Shown piece after piece: positions 25,639 to 33,924 of a stretch of 64,000 nt of DNA (positions within the stretch are counted from its first letter, which is position 1; each line of letters opens with the position of its first letter). This DNA is from JBDIVL01 sp039794405. Its GTDB lineage: Bacteria; Planctomycetota; Brocadiia; Brocadiales; Brocadiaceae. The translations under genes and the position numbers were made by a program. Location of the stretch: the NCBI GenBank assembly GCA_039794405.1, contig JBDIVL010000016.1, forward strand, positions 1 through 64,000. Reading direction: 5' to 3'. Under the pieces are notes generated by a model, which worked only from the letters and a program-made list of their open reading frames with translations, was not told the DNA's origin and ran no database searches.

Positions 25639-27042
25639 ATGTTAAAAAAACACAGCAAATTTTTTGAATCGTTATTACTCCTCCTCGATTGGATAATCTT
25701 ATCCGTTTCATGGGTATCCTCTTACTACCTGCGTTTTTATTCCGATATTGTTCCTGTTTATAAAGGAATTCCACCTTTTAAAACGTATTTAACCCTTCTT
25801 GTTTTTATGATTCCCCTGTGGGGTGTAGTCTTTAAGGTTTTTGGTCTGTATCGCCCCCGGAGGGTTTCAACCAGAATTTCTGAATTTATCGATATTGGCA
25901 AAGCTTCAACTTTTGCTATCTTGATACTTATTTCGCTGACCTTTCTTTTTCGTCAGTATGAGTTTTCTCGATTGGCGTTCTTCTATTTCTGGCTTATCAA
26001 TATCATATCCCTCAGCCTGGCACGGATCGTATTTCGGGAATTCCTTCGTTTCCTCAGGAAAAAAGGATACAATCAAAGATATGCCTTGATTATTGGCACA
26101 GAAAAACTAGGCCAGGATTTAGTAAAAAAATTACAGAAACATCCCGAACTTGGCATTCAAATATCGGGTTTTCTCACAAAAGAACCGTGGCTTTCCGGAG
26201 AAAAGATACAGGAAGTAAAGGTTTTAGGAATATACTCAGATGTTCGTGAATTAATTGCCAGACACGGAATCGATATTGTTTTTATCGCCTTACCCTTCTA
26301 TGCTCAACACCAGTTAAAGGAAATCCTGGACTGGATTGGAGATGAAACTGTGAGTATCATGGTACTGCCTGATTTCTTGGATTTTGTAACCCTGCGGGGT
26401 AGTGTATGTGAATTTGAAGGTATGCCACTTATCAGTCTTCGTGATACACCCCTTTATGGGTGGAATATTATTGTAAAAAGGCTGCTGGATATTATCTTCT
26501 CTTCTTTTGTATTAATTATTACCAGTCCTGTTATGGTAATCATTGCAATGCTTATCAAAGTCACTTCTCAAGGGCCGGTCTTATTCAAGCAGGAAAGAAT
26601 GGGGATAGATGGTAAAATATTTACCATGATCAAATTCCGGACAATGTATGTAAACGCAGAGCGGGAAACAGGGCCGGTCTGGACAAAAAAGAATGATCCC
26701 CGGTGTACAAAAATAGGCAAAATTCTCAGAATAACCAGCCTGGACGAACTCCCGCAATTTTTCAACGTATTAAAAGGGGACATGAGTATCGTCGGGCCAC
26801 GCCCTGAGCGGCCAGTCTTTATAAAAAGTTTTAGGAATACCATCCCAAAATATATGTTAAGACATAAGATGAAAGCTGGAATTACAGGATGGGCTCAGGT
26901 TTGTGGACTGCGTGGAAATACATCACTGGAAAAACGGATTGAATATGATTTGTATTACATTGAAAACTGGTCACTCAATTTTGATTTAAAAATCATCTGG
27001 CTTACCTTATGGAATGGGCTTATAAACAAGCATGCTTATTAA
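25639..27042 (+). CDS. Polyprenyl-phosphate sugar-1-phosphate transferase (WcaJ/GumD type)
   Basis: Encodes 467 aa. Four N-terminal membrane helices are followed by a CoA-binding-like soluble domain, a fifth hydrophobic helix (KRLLDIIFSSFVLIITSPVMVIIA) and the bacterial sugar transferase core with FKQERMGIDGKIFTMIKFRTM, ITSLDELPQFFNVLKGDMSIVGPRPERP and AGITGWAQV. It makes the first lipid-linked sugar, usually undecaprenyl-PP-glucose, at the inner membrane and so initiates the repeat unit built by the adjacent glycosyltransferases. It overlaps the next gene by 11 bases. Confidence 0.94.
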   Translation: MLKKHSKFFESLLLLLDWIILSVSWVSSYYLRFYSDIVPVYKGIPPFKTYLTLLVFMIPLWGVVFKVFGLYRPRRVSTRISEFIDIGKASTFAILILISLTFLFRQYEFSRLAFFYFWLINIISLSLARIVFREFLRFLRKKGYNQRYALIIGTEKLGQDLVKKLQKHPELGIQISGFLTKEPWLSGEKIQEVKVLGIYSDVRELIARHGIDIVFIALPFYAQHQLKEILDWIGDETVSIMVLPDFLDFVTLRGSVCEFEGMPLISLRDTPLYGWNIIVKRLLDIIFSSFVLIITSPVMVIIAMLIKVTSQGPVLFKQERMGIDGKIFTMIKFRTMYVNAERETGPVWTKKNDPRCTKIGKILRITSLDELPQFFNVLKGDMSIVGPRPERPVFIKSFRNTIPKYMLRHKMKAGITGWAQVCGLRGNTSLEKRIEYDLYYIENWSLNFDLKIIWLTLWNGLINKHAY

Positions 27043-28633
27043 CAAAATCTTTTTCCAACTAGTATTCATTTTACTCATAACATCAAACCTGTTTGCTGGC
27101 GATGCGAAACCAGCCCCGGTTTGGGAGATCGGTATCCAGGAAATGGCCCTTGCGGAAACTGCCCTTGAAATTGCTCAGGAGTCCTATCCGGATATAGACA
27201 TCGGGCTATACCTGAGAAAACTGGAAGATATCGTTAAGAATATCGAAACAAGACTTGGTGAGGAAAAAGATGCGGCACAGACTATTAAGACCATCAATAC
27301 GGTGCTTTTTCATGAACTCCAATTTACCTATGTTCAGACTGGTAATCTCGAACACATTTCCTTAAATAAAGTGTTGGATACAAAAATCGGTAATTGCGTA
27401 GGTCTTTCTATCTTGTATCTTAGCATTGCAGAAAGTTTACATTTACCAATATATGGCGTAAGTGTTCCCGAACACATATTTGTCCGGTATGATGATGGAA
27501 ATTCGCATAAAAATATAGAGACAGGTTATGAAGGCATGGCAACTCCGGATAGCTATTACATAAATATACCGGGAAAACACATATCACAGGCGGCTATCAA
27601 AAAGGGATATTACCTCAAAAATCTTAATAAAAATGAGGTCATTGCAAATATTTATTTAAATCGATCAATAATTCAAAAGGAAAAAGGTAATAGAGATGAT
27701 GCGTTAAAAGATGTTAATCGGGCCATAGAATTACATCAAAATGATGCCGTTGCCTATTGTAATCGGGGGGTAATTTATGAAAAGATGGGAAATACCGAGC
27801 AGGCTATCGATGATTATAATACCGCTATAGCACTTAATCCCGATTATGTGCCTGCTTATTATAACCGCGGTTCTGCCTATGCATCGATAGAAAAACTTGA
27901 TAAGGCTATTATGGATTACAGCAAGGCTTTATTTTTAGATCCCAATTCCATTCTATCTTACTATAATAGGGGTATCGCCTTTAAAATGATTGGTAAGGCT
28001 GATTTCTGTATTGAAGATCTCAGTAAGGTCATTTCTTTAGATCCTAAATTTGCAGCCGCCTATGCGTCCCGGGGGCTTGCATATGCCGAATCAGGTGAAC
28101 CAGAAAAGGCCCTGGAAGACTTTAACAAGGCATTAGAACTCGATCCCGACAATACTGAAATCTATATGAAAAGGGGTATCCTTCATGCGGATGCCAGGCG
28201 GTTTGATGATGCTATTGCTGATGTAACGACCTTTCTTGCATTTGCACCAAAAAACGCCTTTGCTTACTATATCAGAGCAAAGGCATATCGGGGAAAAGGA
28301 GATATGGAAAAATCTCTGGAAGACTATAATAAGGTAATTGAATTAAGTCCCCGATTGGCTGGTGTGTATTTTGAACGAGGTCAAATGAAAAATCAGTTAG
28401 GAAGATATGATGACGCCATTCAGGACTTCAATACCTCTCTCGAACTCTTTCCCTATAATCCTCTTGCCTACCTGAATCGTGGAGATACCTTTAAAAAATT
28501 AGGGGAAGGTGAAAAAGCGCTTACCGATTACTCAGCCTACTTGAAACTCAATCCAAATGCTCCCGATGCAGAAGAAATAAGGAGTGAGATAGAAAAAATA
28601 GAAAACAACATTGCTAATAATGGACATAAATAA
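27032..28633 (+). CDS. Exported transglutaminase-like protein with TPR array
   Basis: Encodes 533 aa. The first ~22 residues are a signal peptide (IFFQLVFILLITSNLFAG). Residues 40-200 are a SirB1/transglutaminase-like domain with a candidate catalytic pair, Cys in KIGNCVGLSILYL and His in GVSVPEHIFVRY. From about 205 there are roughly nine TPR repeats (AYYNRGxAY, A..DYxKALxLxP). It overlaps the sugar-phosphate transferase gene by 11 bases. Periplasmic TPR proteins often scaffold polysaccharide export or processing; the transglutaminase fold may have become non-enzymatic. The job is inferred only from context. Confidence 0.85.
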   Translation: MLINKIFFQLVFILLITSNLFAGDAKPAPVWEIGIQEMALAETALEIAQESYPDIDIGLYLRKLEDIVKNIETRLGEEKDAAQTIKTINTVLFHELQFTYVQTGNLEHISLNKVLDTKIGNCVGLSILYLSIAESLHLPIYGVSVPEHIFVRYDDGNSHKNIETGYEGMATPDSYYINIPGKHISQAAIKKGYYLKNLNKNEVIANIYLNRSIIQKEKGNRDDALKDVNRAIELHQNDAVAYCNRGVIYEKMGNTEQAIDDYNTAIALNPDYVPAYYNRGSAYASIEKLDKAIMDYSKALFLDPNSILSYYNRGIAFKMIGKADFCIEDLSKVISLDPKFAAAYASRGLAYAESGEPEKALEDFNKALELDPDNTEIYMKRGILHADARRFDDAIADVTTFLAFAPKNAFAYYIRAKAYRGKGDMEKSLEDYNKVIELSPRLAGVYFERGQMKNQLGRYDDAIQDFNTSLELFPYNPLAYLNRGDTFKKLGEGEKALTDYSAYLKLNPNAPDAEEIRSEIEKIENNIANNGHK

Positions 28634-28648
28634 ACATTTTCATTTTTA

Positions 28649-28777
28649 GTAACAATTTAGTTTTTGAAAAATCATAACAATAACAATGTATTACATGCCG
28701 TGTAGAGGCAGGTTTGAAACCCGCCCCCTACAATAAATACCATTCGTGCAGGAATTTTCAAAAAACTAAATTGTTAC
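28649..28777. mobile_element. MITE (GTAACAA ends), copy C, variant interior
   Basis: Has the terminal inverted repeat GTAACAATTTAGTTTTTGAA, mirrored by TTCAAAAAACTAAATTGTTA at the right end. The interior differs from copies A and B: it holds GTAGAGGCAGGTTTGAAACC with CGCCCCCTAC, itself an inverted repeat. 129 bp. Confidence 0.78.
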
Positions 28778-29394
28778 CATTTTTATAAGAGTTGATATAC
28801 CCATTCCGTACCTCTGAAAAAGCCATTATTAATGCGCCCTTCGGGCGTGATGAAACAGTCGACGTCTGTATTGATGAAAATACAATCAAGAATCAAATCC
28901 GCAATTGTATGACTATGAGAGCGTTTCCCTGAAAGGTCTCATCCTTACCCACATTTTTTAGCCCGGTAAAAGATGTTGACAGTAGGCAGGCAGTTTATTG
29001 CCTGTTTGTAAGAATACACAAAACAATAAAGTCCCGAGGGGACGATTGAATGCAAAAGATCATTTTCTACAAATCCCTATTAACACATCCTTCTTGCCAG
29101 GTACATTGCAGTACCCGAAAGAGAATTCAGTTGATATATTACTCTGTTCGATAGTCTACCGGTAGCAACGATTGAATTGAAGAACCGCTTCCTGGATAAG
29201 ATGCCGCAGGCGCAAAAAAGCAGTGCGCATTTGATAGAGAACCAAAGGAGTTGCCGTTTCAATTCAAAGATATATATTTGTACCTTGATGTTATTTGTCC
29301 GGTATTGTAAAATTTATTGTCAATTAGAATTTTCTTTTTTTATGAAAATCCGAGCCGATAAATCACCGAAAATTTCATATCGAAGAAGCCCCGC
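28778..29394. other. Gap upstream of the second kinase
   Basis: About 617 bases. It contains a small GCGCCCTTCGGGCG hairpin near 28837 and ACGATTGAAT twice (near 29042 and 29168), but too irregularly for a CRISPR. No open frame has coding character. Confidence 0.4.
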
Positions 29395-31881
29395 ATGTTA
29401 AAGGGTGTAAATCTTTTTAGTGGTATTGGAAGAAAACTGCTCTGCTGGTTTTTATTATTGTCTATTTTACCTATCGTAATCGTTGCCATTCTTACCTATC
29501 GATATGCACGGGAAACTATTAAAAATGAACTCCTGAATGAAGAGGCGTTCTTGGCTGATGGAATTAAAAATCATATCTCTACCATACTGGATGCCGGGGA
29601 ATATTCATCGCAATTTTTTGCATCCGATGAGTTTATTCGAAGGAATCTGGAGATATTAAACCATAATCCGGACAATGAACAGGTTATCAAAAAATTTAAT
29701 GATTACATGGTATACAAGACAAATCTTAACAAAGATTTTTATGAGACTTTTGTCATAAACCGGGCCGGAATTATTGTAGCATCAAGCAATGAGGGGAGTA
29801 TCGGTAAAATTGAGTTTGGTACGGATTATTTTGTCCAGGGTAAAGAAGGGCCTTATGTAAAGGATGTTTATGTAGACGAGAATACCGGGGAATGCTCCAT
29901 TGCCTTTGCTGCCCCGATTTTAAAAAAACGCGGCAGAAAGTTTCTCGGTATACTTGTGATCAGATATAATGCAGATAAGCTCAATGAAATCACAACAGGA
30001 AAAAGAACCAACACAAAAGATGATGTTGGTACATTCCTCCGGAGAGGCAAGACAAGTGAGGCATATATCGTGAATAAAAATCAACTTTTTATTACTGGTT
30101 CGAGATTTAAGGAAAACGCTATTTTATGTCAATCAATCAATACAAAACCGGTAATGACTGCGCTTAATACCGGGAGAGAAGTTGTCGGTGTGTACAAAAA
30201 CTATATGGGTAAAAATGTTATTGGTGCTACAAGGTTTTTGAAAAAAATGCAATGGGTACTCCTTGTTGAAACAGATGAATCAGAGGCATATTCTCCAATA
30301 TCTAAATTTAAATACCGGGCAGCTACCGTTGTTGGTCTTTGTATTGTCGCCGTAGTATTTGTCTCACTCTTTATTTCAAGAGGAATTATCAATCCCATCA
30401 TCCTTCTCGTGAAAGGGATGAAAAGGATAGCAGAAGGTGATTTAAGTTTTCGGGTAGAGACCCATTCAAAAGATGAACTGGGAGAACTTACGGCATCGTT
30501 TAATTATATGGCCGGTGATATTAAGGATGCCCGGGAAAAGTTGCTTAAGTTGAAAACTGACCTTGAGGAGAGAAAGGAATACCTGGAGAGCATTCTGAAA
30601 TTTGCAAACGAGCTCATATTCACATTAGATATTCAGGGAAATTTTACCTTTATTAATCCCAAAGTTAAAGAATTTGGTTATGTTGAGGAAGAATTAATTG
30701 GACAACCTTTTACGGCTATTTTATCCGGTAAGCACCGGGAGAATATAAATCATATTATTCAGGATGGTTTTAGAAAGATAATCGAGGTTGATATATTGGA
30801 TAAGCAGAAAAATATCCGGAATGTTTTGTTAAGTACATCGATGATAAAAAATAATCAGGGACAAATGATAAGCACCTTGGGAGTTGCTAACGATGTGACG
30901 GAACTGAGAAAACTGGAACAAAAGCTCGTACAAGCTGACAGACTTGCTTCCATAGGCCAGTTGGTGGCTGGAATTGCTCACGAGGTGAATAACCCAATTG
31001 GGGTAATCTATCTCTATAGTACAGAAAGCTTGAAACTTTTCGAGAGAATTACTCAAGCCTTCCAACGCATAATTCCCTTGCCTGTTTCCAGTGACATACA
31101 ACGATTAAATACCCTTATCACACATTTAGAGGGGAATGCCGGACTAGAGAAAGATATGCTGAAAAAGGAGCTTGCTTCTCTTACAGAAAACTTGAGTAAA
31201 AATTGCAATGACCTGGAGCAGATACATCATGCTATCAGTAAGACCAGATCTATCCTGTATGAGTACTTAGAAGGCTCTGTAAAAGAATCCATACGATGTA
31301 AGGATTTAATTAGTGGACTACTGGATTTCTCAAGACAAAAAGAACCACAAATGCAGTTGTTTAACGTAAACACTTTGATCAATAATGTGCTGAATATTGT
31401 GGAAAAACAATATCGAAAAGAGAAGATTGAGGTAATTCGGGACCTCGATACAAACATTCCTGATATTCTGATGGATGCCCGCCAAATGGAACAAGTTATC
31501 ATTAACATTACGAATAATGCAGTTTTTGCAATGAAGGAAGTTGCCGGTAATACAGAACTTGCCGGGGTACATAGAAAAGGCCTGTTGACGGTTGGATCAC
31601 GTTTCCATCCGGATAAGAGATCTATAGAAATATTCATAAAAGATACGGGGGCGGGTATTCATAAAAATGATCTCAGGAAAGTATTCGACCCCTTTTTTAC
31701 TACAAGGAAAGATGGGAAGGGAACAGGGTTGGGTCTAAGCATTAGCTACGGAATTATAAAGATGCATGACGGCAGTATTGAGGTAGATAGTGAGATCGGG
31801 AAGGGTACAATATTCAGGATATTTTTACCTCTAAAATCAAAAAAAGAACAGGAAATACGTATCGTTAAGTTAAGTACCTAG
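29395..31881 (+). CDS. Sensor histidine kinase (Cache-HAMP-PAS-HisKA-HATPase)
   Basis: Encodes 828 aa. Order: transmembrane segment near 15-35, double-Cache sensor to about 300, second transmembrane segment near 303-325, HAMP to about 385, PAS near 400-505, HisKA with phospho-acceptor His529 in GIAHEVNNPIG, then HATPase with DTGAGI and GTGLGLS. The spacing between the H-box and LLDFSRQ is about 113 residues instead of roughly 60, so an extra helical stretch of about 50 residues is inserted in the dimerisation domain. The partner is presumably the NtrC-type regulator 464 bases downstream. Confidence 0.93.
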   Translation: MLKGVNLFSGIGRKLLCWFLLLSILPIVIVAILTYRYARETIKNELLNEEAFLADGIKNHISTILDAGEYSSQFFASDEFIRRNLEILNHNPDNEQVIKKFNDYMVYKTNLNKDFYETFVINRAGIIVASSNEGSIGKIEFGTDYFVQGKEGPYVKDVYVDENTGECSIAFAAPILKKRGRKFLGILVIRYNADKLNEITTGKRTNTKDDVGTFLRRGKTSEAYIVNKNQLFITGSRFKENAILCQSINTKPVMTALNTGREVVGVYKNYMGKNVIGATRFLKKMQWVLLVETDESEAYSPISKFKYRAATVVGLCIVAVVFVSLFISRGIINPIILLVKGMKRIAEGDLSFRVETHSKDELGELTASFNYMAGDIKDAREKLLKLKTDLEERKEYLESILKFANELIFTLDIQGNFTFINPKVKEFGYVEEELIGQPFTAILSGKHRENINHIIQDGFRKIIEVDILDKQKNIRNVLLSTSMIKNNQGQMISTLGVANDVTELRKLEQKLVQADRLASIGQLVAGIAHEVNNPIGVIYLYSTESLKLFERITQAFQRIIPLPVSSDIQRLNTLITHLEGNAGLEKDMLKKELASLTENLSKNCNDLEQIHHAISKTRSILYEYLEGSVKESIRCKDLISGLLDFSRQKEPQMQLFNVNTLINNVLNIVEKQYRKEKIEVIRDLDTNIPDILMDARQMEQVIINITNNAVFAMKEVAGNTELAGVHRKGLLTVGSRFHPDKRSIEIFIKDTGAGIHKNDLRKVFDPFFTTRKDGKGTGLGLSISYGIIKMHDGSIEVDSEIGKGTIFRIFLPLKSKKEQEIRIVKLST

Positions 31882-31967
31882 AAGTTATCCCAAAACCTAT
31901 TTCAATACTGGACACTTTTCTATATCTTCAAAAGACTATAGCTACTCAAGAGAAGTTTTTGAATACC

Positions 31968-32089
31968 TCCAGACTGGTTGGCACGGATAAACTGGTTTGT
32001 CCGTGCTTGTTTAAGTACGCACATGGGTATGAAATATAACACACTGACAAACAAAGTTTGTCAGTGCCACCCCAGGAACTGGCTTACGT
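31968..32089 (+). repeat. Two-hairpin BIME-like element, copy 2
   Basis: Same layout as 21097-21206: CTCCAGACTGG, GGCACGGATAAACTGGTTTG with TCCGTGC, a spacer with GTACGCACA, then CACTGACAAAC/GTTTGTCAGTG, CCACCCC and AACTGGCTTACG. It occupies the gap between a kinase and its probable regulator; the rest of that 464-base gap shows nothing else. Confidence 0.82.
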
Positions 32090-32345
32090 ATCATGATTTC
32101 TATACTTATAAAAACCCAATCTTCGAATGATTATAGATACTCAATTGAGGTTTTGGGATGACCTCTAAGCATAAGTTTACGTATAGGATTAATGTCTTAT
32201 TGTAGAAGCGAACCTTGTGTTCGCCTTGCCCTGTACGATTCAAAACGTTTCTGTTTATTTCCCGTTTGGATGGATACAAGGTTCACCCTTACAAAGGCGA
32301 TATAAAAAAGTTGTCGAAGACCCAAATTATCTAGGGATTTTTTCC

Positions 32346-33740
32346 ATGAAAACAAATACGATAAAAATACTGGTTGTTGACGATGAGGTTGGATACAGAA
32401 AAGTTCTGTACAATGCATTGACAGAACGCGGCTTTTCTGTCAAAACTGCTGAATCCGGAGAAGAGGCGCTCGATGAGCTGAAAAAACAGGAATTTCCTGT
32501 TGTCTTAATAGACATGAAGCTCCCTGGTGGAATTGACGGATTGGAATTACTTCAAAAGATTAAAGGAACATACAATTCTTCTGTATTGATAATGACTGCC
32601 TACGGTGGAATAGAGACGGCTGTCGAGGCTATGAGACGCGGTGCATTTAATTATATTACAAAGCCCTTTAACCTTGATGAGATTATCCTCAATATTGAAC
32701 GCTTGATTGCACAACAGAGAATTATTGAAGAGAATAAGTACCTTCATTCCGAGTTAGAAAAGGTCTATGGCCTGAAAAAGATTGTAGGCAGCTCCAGAGA
32801 AATTCAGAAGGTATTGGATATGATTTCGAGGGTTGCTTTTAGTGCTGCTACGGTATTGATTACTGGAGAGAGTGGTACGGGAAAGGAACTTGTTGCCAGG
32901 GCAATACATTTTACCGGGAACCGGAAGGATAAAAAATTTATCGTTATTAACTGTGCTACCCTGTCTGAAAATCTTCTTGAGAGTGAATTATTTGGCCACG
33001 TTAAGGGTGCCTTTACCGGAGCTATTAAAGATAAAAAAGGATTATTTGAAGAGGCGGACGGTGGTACCCTGTTCATGGATGAGATTGGCGATATTCCGAA
33101 ATCAGTCCAGGCAAAAATACTGCGTGTTTTACAGGAGGGTGAATTTATTTCTCTGGGAGACACAGTAACAAAGAAAGTAGATGTACGTATTATTGCGGCA
33201 ACAAACCAGGACTTGTTAAAGCAGGTACAGCAAAAAGAATTTCGTGAAGATTTATACTATCGCTTAAATGTCATTGACATCAAAATGCCGCCATTGAGAG
33301 AAAGAAAAGAAGATATCCCGCTCCTTGTTAAACACTTCATAGAAAAGTATAACAAGAAAGAAAATAAACAGATCAAAGGGTTATCTCCGGAAGTAGAAAA
33401 GGAGTTTTATAACTACAACTGGCCTGGTAATGTTCGTGAACTTGAAAATGTAATAGAGAGGGTAATTACCTTGACAAATGAAGATATTATATCGTTACCG
33501 GTCTTACCCTTAGTAAAAAGGGAGGGAAACAATAGAGATACAGAAGATATGCTATTTGCCCAACCATATAAAGATGCAAGGAGAAAGGCTATCGATTCAT
33601 TTAACATAAAATATATAGCAAATGTCCTCAATAAAACCAATGGAAATGTGACGTATGCAGCGAAAGAAAGTGGAATTGAGCGCCAGTATCTCCAGCGTAT
33701 GCTGAAGCGGTACAATATCAAATCAAAAGAGACTTTTTAA
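32346..33740 (+). CDS. NtrC-family sigma-54-dependent response regulator
   Basis: Encodes 464 aa from ATG 32346, preceded by AGGGA. The frame is open a further 43 codons upstream but that part lacks coding character. The receiver has Asp56 in VVLIDMK. The AAA+ domain has GESGTGKE, GAFTGA and DEIGD. The C-terminal Fis-type helix-turn-helix ends ESGIERQYLQRMLKRYN. Its receiver is close in sequence to the stand-alone receiver at 44451 (shared VDDE-GYRKVL). Pairs with the kinase at 29395. Confidence 0.95.
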   Translation: MKTNTIKILVVDDEVGYRKVLYNALTERGFSVKTAESGEEALDELKKQEFPVVLIDMKLPGGIDGLELLQKIKGTYNSSVLIMTAYGGIETAVEAMRRGAFNYITKPFNLDEIILNIERLIAQQRIIEENKYLHSELEKVYGLKKIVGSSREIQKVLDMISRVAFSAATVLITGESGTGKELVARAIHFTGNRKDKKFIVINCATLSENLLESELFGHVKGAFTGAIKDKKGLFEEADGGTLFMDEIGDIPKSVQAKILRVLQEGEFISLGDTVTKKVDVRIIAATNQDLLKQVQQKEFREDLYYRLNVIDIKMPPLRERKEDIPLLVKHFIEKYNKKENKQIKGLSPEVEKEFYNYNWPGNVRELENVIERVITLTNEDIISLPVLPLVKREGNNRDTEDMLFAQPYKDARRKAIDSFNIKYIANVLNKTNGNVTYAAKESGIERQYLQRMLKRYNIKSKETF

Positions 33741-33814
33741 GAAAGCAACACAAATAAAAATCTCATTATTTAAACAGTTTTCAGAGTGACACGGACAGGC
33801 CTTGTCCCTGTATG

Positions 33815-33862
33815 TTTTAACAGTGTAGTGGCAAGGCGCGCCTTGCCACTACACTGTTAAAA
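33815..33862. terminator. Perfect 48-bp palindrome between convergent genes
   Basis: TTTTAACAGTGTAGTGGCAA followed by GGCG is followed at once by its exact reverse complement, with no loop; the centre is GGCGCGCC. It lies 75 bases after an NtrC-type gene and 63 bases before the end of the convergent ABC1-kinase gene. With A/T ends on both sides it could act as a two-way terminator, but a spacer-less palindrome is unusual. Confidence 0.6.
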
Positions 33863-33924
33863 GTTGCCTCAAGGCCTAATTTAAGAAAAGATGGCTTACA
33901 GTAGTCATTATTATTTATGATACC

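Noticed and set aside
29040..29260. Possible CRISPR-like repeats (ACGATTGAAT words)
   Set aside because: Only two exact short copies at irregular spacing, no repeat of 24-37 bases and no cas genes nearby.
32217..32345. N-terminal extension of the NtrC-type regulator
   Set aside because: Starts before the receiver domain, lacks conserved character, and ATG 32346 has a better ribosome-binding site.
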